From Plutella xylostella (Eukaryota; Arthropoda; Insecta; Lepidoptera; Plutellidae), in assembly GCF_932276165.1 (NCBI RefSeq), contig NC_064009.1:2542001-2606000 (forward strand): a stretch of 64,000 nucleotides of DNA, read 5' to 3'. Positions within the stretch are counted from its first letter, which is position 1. Each line of letters opens with the position of its first letter. The translations under genes and the position numbers were made by a program. Positions 58,195 through 64,000 of the stretch are shown piece after piece. The notes beneath the pieces were generated by a model that saw nothing but the letters and a program-made list of their open reading frames with translations, did not search any database and had not been told where the DNA came from.

Positions 58195-58835
58195 ATGGGT
58201 GTGGATTTTGTGATGCCTGGTTTTGTCAGTTTATGGTTTTTTTTACCCTCGACGAAAAAGAAGGGTGTTATACGGGTTATACTTAAGTTTAAGAGAGAAA
58301 AAAAAGAAAGAAACATTTATTTAACGTTTTTGTGTACCTGTATCTATGTACCTAGGTCCGAAACGGATGAACTGATTTTTGATTTGGTTTCTTTTTTACC
58401 CGACTGCCGAAGGAGGAGGGTAATGTTTTTCGATTGTATGTTTGTATGTATGTATGTTTGTCTGTTTCTTTGTTCCCTCCTGTAGCCTAACCGGCTTGAT
58501 AGATTTTAATGTATGAGGTATCGTTAGAAGCGTATTGATTGCGCGATGGTTATAAGCTATGTGACGTTATATTAAAATGTATATAGCGCCCTCTAGAGGA
58601 CATAAAGTGATGATCGAAAAAATATTATTTTTCCAACTATGCCGTGTGGGGTATCAAATGAAAGGGCTTGATTAGCACATTACAAAATATGCATATTGTA
58701 GATATTTAAATCACAAACACAAAAATTATTGAAATAAAAAATGTTCATAAACTAAAACCCGACTACTAACATAAAATTTCATAAAAAAAAACAACTAAAA
58801 GTTACAAATAAAAAAATATTTACAAATAAAAAAAT
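58195..58835. repeat. Repeat-derived region with CCCGACTGC motifs
   Basis: ACCCTCGACGAAAAAGAAGG and ACCCGACTGCCGAAGGAGGA, a TATGT/TGTTTGTC microsatellite (58436-58462), and blocks GCCTAACCGGCTTGATAGAT and GTGGGGTATCAAATGAAAGG read like a widespread lepidopteran dispersed repeat. Borders and class are not determined. Confidence 0.45.
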
Positions 58836-59077
58836 ATAATTATAAACAAACAAAAAACCCGACTGCACGCTAAAAAGATGAAAACAAGCCCCAATTTTAA
58901 TGGAAAGTATCGCAGGTGGGGACCAACTTGACCGCCACACAAGGTCTACATATTTAAGTAACATTCAGCTAAATGGTGAACCCTCTACTAGTCCCCACCT
59001 GTGATACTTTCCATTAACATTGGGACTTGTTTTCATCTTTTTAGCGTGCAGTCGGGTTTTTGTTTGTTTATAATTAT
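58836..59077. mobile_element. Foldback MITE with CCCGACTGCACGC arms
   Basis: The left arm ATAATTATAAACAAACAAAA continues ACCCGACTGCACGCTAAAAA and GATGAAAACAAG. The right arm is the complement (AAAAAGCGTGCAGTCGGG complement region to 59076). Arms are about 95 bases, including GGAAAGTATCGCAGGTGGGG. Confidence 0.85.
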
Positions 59078-59931
59078 TGATCTGAATCAGCCACTTTTAG
59101 GTTTTGGCTTTATACCCTTTTTTAACAGTATATTGAATGCTCTGGCTCTTGATATTTGGAATCAAAACATCGCTTTTCTCGTTGAATATTAAATACACAT
59201 TTCGTTAAACCTCCAATTCCCGAAAACCGCACCTCTTTTATCTGCAAACATTTCGACTCAACAAGCCAATTATACAGTGTGTTATTTTTTTCCGCCCGCT
59301 AAATTGGTATACGATGGGAGTTTTTCGACGTCGAGGTTCATGTTTTGTTGGTTGGTCTTTGTATCATGAATAATTTCATATGAAGAAGCATGTATGAACC
59401 ATATTGTAATGTGAAGACTTAGAATTAAGTATTTCCTCTTTGTATTAGCTTGTTGGTGACGAACACTAGATCCTGAATTTATGGTGTAATAAATGAGAAT
59501 GGCCAAATTTGACCCGCTTTGCAGCCACTAACCAAACCTATTTTTATTCAATAATAAAGGTGTTCTAAATAAGGGACAAATATTTAAAAAAAATATATAA
59601 ACCACGTTTAAAAAAAAACTTAGTATGAGGGAAACATCTACTCAGTACAAAGACTTGATCTTTCAGCACCTATATCTTCGTTCTCCCATGCCTCATAATA
59701 ATACAATTTACACCAGTATATACTGTAGTCATGGGCTACACATCAGTATATGTTTCATCAATGGCTGCTCTTGCGGGTCATGGCGCCATAGAGAAATGGT
59801 CATTCTCCTTTAATATACTCAAGAGAAATTAAATAATTCGAGTGACAATAGCAACAAACATTTAACAGCGAATCACAATCATACCAAATGAAACATGAAT
59901 ATTTTGATCAAATTTTAAATTAAATCCTAAC
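59078..59931. other. Intergenic, no gene called
   Basis: Short frames on both strands (59282-59506 minus, 59625-59813 plus) carry no recognisable motifs. No repeat ends seen. Confidence 0.4.
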
Positions 59932-60128
59932 TAATATTATAAATGCGAAAGTAACTGTGTCTGTCTGTCTGTCTGTTACTCTTTCACGCCAAAACTACTG
60001 AACGGATTTGAATGAAATTTGGTATACATACGGTCCAGACCCTGGAAAAGAACATAGGCTACTTTTTATCCCGGAATTCCCACGGGAAAACTTTTTAAGG
60101 CGAAGTGAAGCGCGCAGGAACAGCTAGT
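59932..60128 (+). mobile_element. Helitron-like element, Lep1-type
   Basis: TCCTAACTAATATTATAAAT start, GTCT microsatellite, GAACGGATTTGAATGAAATT, CGGAATTCCCACGGGAAAAC, AAGGCGAAGTGAAGCGCGC and CTAGT terminus. About 93% like the copy at 52082-52289 by eye. Confidence 0.88.
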
Positions 60129-60554
60129 GTTTTATAAAAATGGGGTCATTTGGTGTCGACATTTGGTAAGTGAAACTTTTTCATTGCTCGCTAGAATAGA
60201 TAGATAGAATAGATAGATAGAACATAGAATAACAAGTACAGTAGGTAATAAACAATTGTCACAATTTGCAACACCCTGTGTATTGTGAATGAATATATGC
60301 TATTTGAAGTGCTTACAAGAATCACTAAAAGAAAGACTTGATATAATCATATAACGTACCAATTTGTATCCGATGTTAAACCTCCCATGTTTCTCCGTAT
60401 TGTAATTTGTAAGTACCTACATACTTACAGAAAATTGGTTCATTAGAGCCCTTGTGTTTTAACTAAAGTCGGAACGAGTGGGTTTATTGAATTTTATAAG
60501 TACAAGCAATGATTTCAAAAGGAAGGATACGCCCGTCAGAATGTTTTGTCAAAA
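60129..60554. other. Intergenic with small repeats
   Basis: A family D right-end fragment (about 60142-60194) directly follows the Helitron, then an ATAGATAG microsatellite (60192-60232). The remainder is featureless. Confidence 0.45.
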
Positions 60555-60643
60555 GAAAATGGCACCCGCGCGCTGGCCCTAAATTCATACAAATTATGAC
60601 AGATTTATGAGGTTTTAGGGCCAACGCGAGGGTGTCATTTTCT
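60555..60643. mobile_element. Short foldback MITE
   Basis: Arms GAAAATGGCACCCGCGCGCT then GGCCCTAAA, and TTTAGGGCC then AACGCGAGGGTGTCATTTTC. About 90 bases. Confidence 0.75.
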
Positions 60644-60826
60644 AGAGCGGTTGGGCCTGTCCTTACGCTAGTAATATATAAGTCAATGAGTACAAGTACT
60701 GACATAGGTACAACCCGGGTGACTTGTATTTGCCGTTGGTTTTATTTTAACACTCTCGAGCCACATATAGCGCGTCACGGCAATCTTTCAATAAACGTGA
60801 AGTACCTACCTACTGGTGGTTAGGAG

Positions 60827-61180
60827 TAAAGCCTCGTATTCACTAGGCGACAAATTGTCGCAGAACCTGTCTAGGCACATGTCGTCTACGTGTCGCCGCG
60901 ACGTCGCGCTCTGTTCTGCGACGTCGCACGCGACTATACAGCGACATCTACGTGTCGCAGAACAGGTTCCGTGTTTTAGCTCGCGAGACAGAACTTCCTG
61001 CGACATCAGTCTAGCGCATAGAGTATATTTTTTTTACTAGGTCTAGCGACCGCTGTTGCAGAGTGTGGACGCGTGCGCGACTTCTGTATCACGACATGTT
61101 ACCAAAATGTTCTGAGAACACGCACCGTAGATGTTCTGTAACAGTCTCAGAACTTGTGCCCTAGTGAATTCGAGGCTTTA
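60827..61180. mobile_element. MITE with TAAAGCCTCG ends
   Basis: Inverted ends TAAAGCCTCGTATTCACTAG and CTAGTGAATTCGAGGCTTTA. The GC-rich subterminal region contains repeated GTCGCAGAAC / CTGCGACGTCG words and a TTTTTTTT core. About 354 bases; TA may be the target duplication. No coding capacity. Confidence 0.85.
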
Positions 61181-61830
61181 TGAAGGGTACACTTCACACG
61201 GGCACAGGTGTCGCATAACTGATGTATTACGGGGTACAGTCGACTCCATAAATAACAGCAATACAGATACATTAGCCACCCCAGCGCAAACGCTTTCTCC
61301 CAAATTCATAGACCGTCTTTTTACCGGAGTTTTGACCGGAGGTTTACAAATGCATTTGGAACATTTCAGAAACTGTTGGAATCAACACAATGACATTACA
61401 TATTTTATTATTAGTGACAAGGTATTCCACTTATAAAAAAAAATAATACCTAAGTACGTTATTTATAGGCTACGCTTAACAAATTGAGTAGGCTCTTGAA
61501 TAATTTAGCCTTCGATATTTATTTATGAAACGATGGCTGTGGTCGCCGGTTTTCGGCGTTTATTGGAACTGTTGGTTGAGTTGCCGAGTGCACTTGACGT
61601 TTGGACGGCTATTGCTATGTGACGGCAGTTGTTTCAAAAGCCTGCTTCATTCATATTTGAGAGCTAACCACGATGATTTAATATTGATAGCGATAGAACG
61701 TAGGTACGTAGGTTTTAAGTAAACGGTTTAATTATATTCAAAATACCTAATATAGTTTTTATTTAAAATTTAGTTATACGGTGAATAGGACTAGTCAAAA
61801 ATTTACATCTAAATACTTCTCCTCATCCTA
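61181..61830. other. Intergenic, nothing recognised
   Basis: No coding exon or clear repeat ends. Confidence 0.45.
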
Positions 61831-62033
61831 TCCTATCTAATGTTATAAATGCGAAAGTAACTGTGTCTGCCTGTCTGTTACTCTTTCACGCCAAAACTAC
61901 TGAACGGATTTGAATGAAATGTGGTATACATAATATGGTCTAGACCCTGAGAAAGAACATAGGCTACTTTTTATCCGGGAATTACCACGGGAAAACTTTT
62001 TAAGGCAAAGTGAAGCTCGCGGGAACAGCTAGT
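61831..62033 (+). mobile_element. Helitron-like element, Lep1-type
   Basis: TCCTATCTAATGTTATAAAT start, GAACGGATTTGAATGAAAT, TTACCACGGGAAAACTTTTT, GAAGCTCGCGGGAACAGCT and CTAGT. A second partial terminus (GCGATACGAAGCTCGCGGGC then CTAGT) follows at 62042-62073, as if ends of two copies abut. Confidence 0.85.
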
Positions 62034-62073
62034 AATATTATAAGGCGATACGAAGCTCGCGGGCTACTACTAG

Positions 62074-62402
62074 TCATTACAAACTAAAATTGTAGATTCG
62101 TTACTTTATTAGCGGGATTACTAGGTACTTCCATTTTACAACTTCCTCGTTGTAAAACATTCTCTACAGCTCTAAAATGCGAAATAAGAGAAAGCACGTT
62201 AAAATAAATTGAAAATGGAGCGGGACAGCACGAGCTTGTTTTTATAGGAGCAAATAAAATCATACGAGCCGCCGAGTGCAAACTGTTACAACTGTTGCGG
62301 ATTTAGAGACTCTTTGATTGAATAGGTTGGCTGGTAGAGATTGCTGTAAGCTGGAAATACAGCATTTTTCACCTAAATATAAGTTAAACTTTATTTGTAG
62401 AT
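62074..62402. other. Intergenic, nothing recognised
   Basis: No supported feature. Confidence 0.45.
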
Positions 62403-62583
62403 TCTTATCTGTTCCGGTGCGGTGACAGCCTGACGTAAATGTGTAATATTTCTTCATTCTATAAGATTTTAAATTTGCCAGTAGTGGTAATTCGCTCTTG
62501 TGGTTTCAATAAACCCATCTAATCTATATCAATACATAATTCATTAGTAAATAATGAGATATGGATCAATTTAGTTCGCTCTC
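62403..62583. repeat. Second copy of the 13526-13738 MITE, ends decayed
   Basis: TTATCTGTTCCGGTG, GTGTAATATTTCTTCATTC, AATAAACCCATCTAATCTAT and GAGATATGGATCAATTTAG with GTTCGCTCTC align with the element nested at 13526-13738. Confidence 0.75.
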
Positions 62584-63301
62584 GTACGCGACCGTAGACG
62601 TGTAGAGGAGCCAATGTGTCTGTGACAAACACGAGATCCTTGATTCGCGCTGGCATCAAATCGTCTTGGAATCTTTTGTGTACTGAGTACACACTGAGTA
62701 TGTCATTTTGAGTACTATGTGAACTCGAAAAATTTAAATTGAATTCAATAAATGACATGCAACCGATTTTGGTTGTTAAGCCATTGATATATGAATCACA
62801 CTTTGCCTACTCGCAACAGTAGCTACTCAGACCAGCAGGTTTTTTTTGACTTTGCATTGTGTTTTCAGCAACCTGCTCGTGACATGTGTATGTAGAACGT
62901 AGTAGTCTGATGTTTTTAAACAAAGTTTGTTTAGGATGAAAAATGCAAAAAAATTATTATGTTCTTGACAGTCTGAATGAGATCATCAAAAAAATATAAG
63001 CATAAAAAATCACATTTTCGGCGCAAAATTAGCGTGAAGGTCTAAGCAGAAGTAAGGTCATATTTGGCATAAATACATATTTTTTACAGTGAAAATGTTA
63101 GACTTATGTTTATGAGTGTAAATATTGTGAAGTCTCAGTTAGTCATAGTTATGGATTATTACAATAATTATAGTTAACGGTATTTTCTCATCCAAGAAGA
63201 TCTGAACAATTTAATAAGGACATACGGAAATTGGTAAATAATATTCTACTGTTTTTCTCAAACGTCTTTTTTATTTTTCCATAGATAGGTACATATCTCC
63301 T
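62584..63301. other. Intergenic, nothing recognised
   Basis: Begins with an isolated GTAGACGTGTAGAGGAGCC (similar to the 30391-30685 element end). The rest is AT-rich and featureless. Confidence 0.4.
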
Positions 63302-63428
63302 TTAGTGCCAATTTCTCCATAGTCGGATATCTAACCGAACAGGGATTGGTTATCAATTATACGCCGTCAAAAGTCAATCACTAATACCTAGTTATGCTCT
63401 AACCGACTATGGAGAAATTGGCACTTAG
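63302..63428. mobile_element. Foldback MITE
   Basis: Arms AGTGCCAATTTCTCCATAGT and ACTATGGAGAAATTGGCACT, continuing CGG / CCG. About 127 bases. Confidence 0.88.
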
Positions 63429-63657
63429 TATACTTAGATTAGATGAATTTTAACGAGAACACAAGTGGATACATCTGATGATGTGACATCAATTACGCAA
63501 ATTTCGATTAGTGAGGTATTATCTCAATCTCTGTATCTTCGTTTTCGGCCTTTGACATGTTAATTAGGCTTTGTTCCGTCTGAATTCCTCGTCCTCCTTA
63601 CGAAGCGGTTCCCAAACTATGGACCGAGGAGTGGTGTAGGGATTAATGCTTTAAAAT

Positions 63658-63968
63658 ATAATAGACGCATTTTTCCTGAAATAAAAATGACATATTATGT
63701 ATCTAGCCTATCTGAAACCTAGTTAAACATTGTGAGATATGGCGTTTCGACTTTCTCCGTGTTCGGCATCATAAGGGTCACAGTGACAGTTAAATAAAGT
63801 CCATTTTTCTCTCCACCTTTAATTTGCAAGGTGCGGGTGCCTATATAAATAGAGTGAGTCGCCCGCGCGCCTCAGTTGTAATATCACCATGCAGAAATGA
63901 CTAGGTTTCAGATAGGCTAGATACATAATATGTCATTTTTATTTCAGGAAAAATGCGTCTATTATGTA
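63658..63968. repeat. Inverted repeat enclosing a core promoter
   Basis: Left arm 63658-63723 (AATAGACGCATTTTTCCTGA to GCCTATCTGAAACCTAG) and right arm 63901-63968 are inverted copies about 63 bases long. The loop (63724-63900) contains TATA and initiator motifs. A further direct copy of the arm end (GCCTATCTGAAACCTAGTTA with AACATT) starts again at about 63973 and runs off the window. Confidence 0.8.
63842..63879 (+). promoter_or_regulatory. TATA plus initiator core promoter
   Basis: TATATAAATA at 63842-63851 is followed about 31-33 bases later by TCAGTTG (63873-63879), matching the arthropod TCAGT initiator spacing. An ATG follows at 63890 (ATG CAG AAA TGA) but stops at once. This could be a retrotransposon LTR promoter or the start of a gene beyond the window. 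Confidence 0.5.
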
Positions 63969-64000
63969 GTCTGAGCCTATCTGAAACCTAGTTAAACATT

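Overview
The window is from an insect nuclear genome, almost certainly a moth or butterfly (Lepidoptera). Genes are split by GT-AG introns and the intergenic DNA is AT-rich. Several repeats look like known lepidopteran families: short Helitron-like elements ending in CTAGT (four copies), tRNA-headed SINEs, RTE-type and jockey-type LINEs, and many short foldback elements.

Three genes can be rebuilt exon by exon, each with a reading frame that closes exactly. (1) On the minus strand, 8822 to 1052, is a seven-exon Lifeguard/GRINA (TMBIM family) gene coding for 316 residues. (2) On the plus strand, 18990 to 19837, is a three-exon gene for mitochondrial ribosomal protein L52 (127 residues). (3) On the minus strand, 40668 to 20674, is a 25-exon full ABC transporter of the ABCB/P-glycoprotein type (1296 residues), with two transmembrane domains and two complete nucleotide-binding domains. 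Its eight-codon first exon lies 7.6 kb upstream of exon 2. Genes 1 and 2 are divergent; genes 2 and 3 converge. They have no obvious joint pathway.

The rest is mostly mobile DNA. Between genes 1 and 2 lie a 2.2 kb near-perfect palindrome (8939-11129), a 1.4 kb element with inverted ends and 8-bp target duplications (12759-14152), and a 1.09 kb tandem duplication (14808-16976). Intron 1 of the ABCB gene holds a stack of insertions: a Tc1/mariner-like element with tRNA-like sequence in both long inverted ends (33335-35282), an RTE LINE inserted beside its right end with a 12-bp target duplication (35290-39985), an inverted-ended element with a THAP-like relic splitting that LINE, and a SINE fragment inside the latter.

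From 41 kb to the right edge no intact host gene is recognised. This part holds SINEs, Helitrons, a 5'-truncated jockey-type LINE (53230-54657), an RTE 3' end, foldback elements, one possible death-domain exon (46199-46450, minus) and, at the right edge, a hairpin whose loop carries a TATA-plus-initiator core promoter. I found no convincing undescribed gene system. The most unusual structures are the palindrome, the tandemly copied Lifeguard exon 5, the inverted repeats around ABCB exon 2, and the Tc1-like element with tRNA-like ends.
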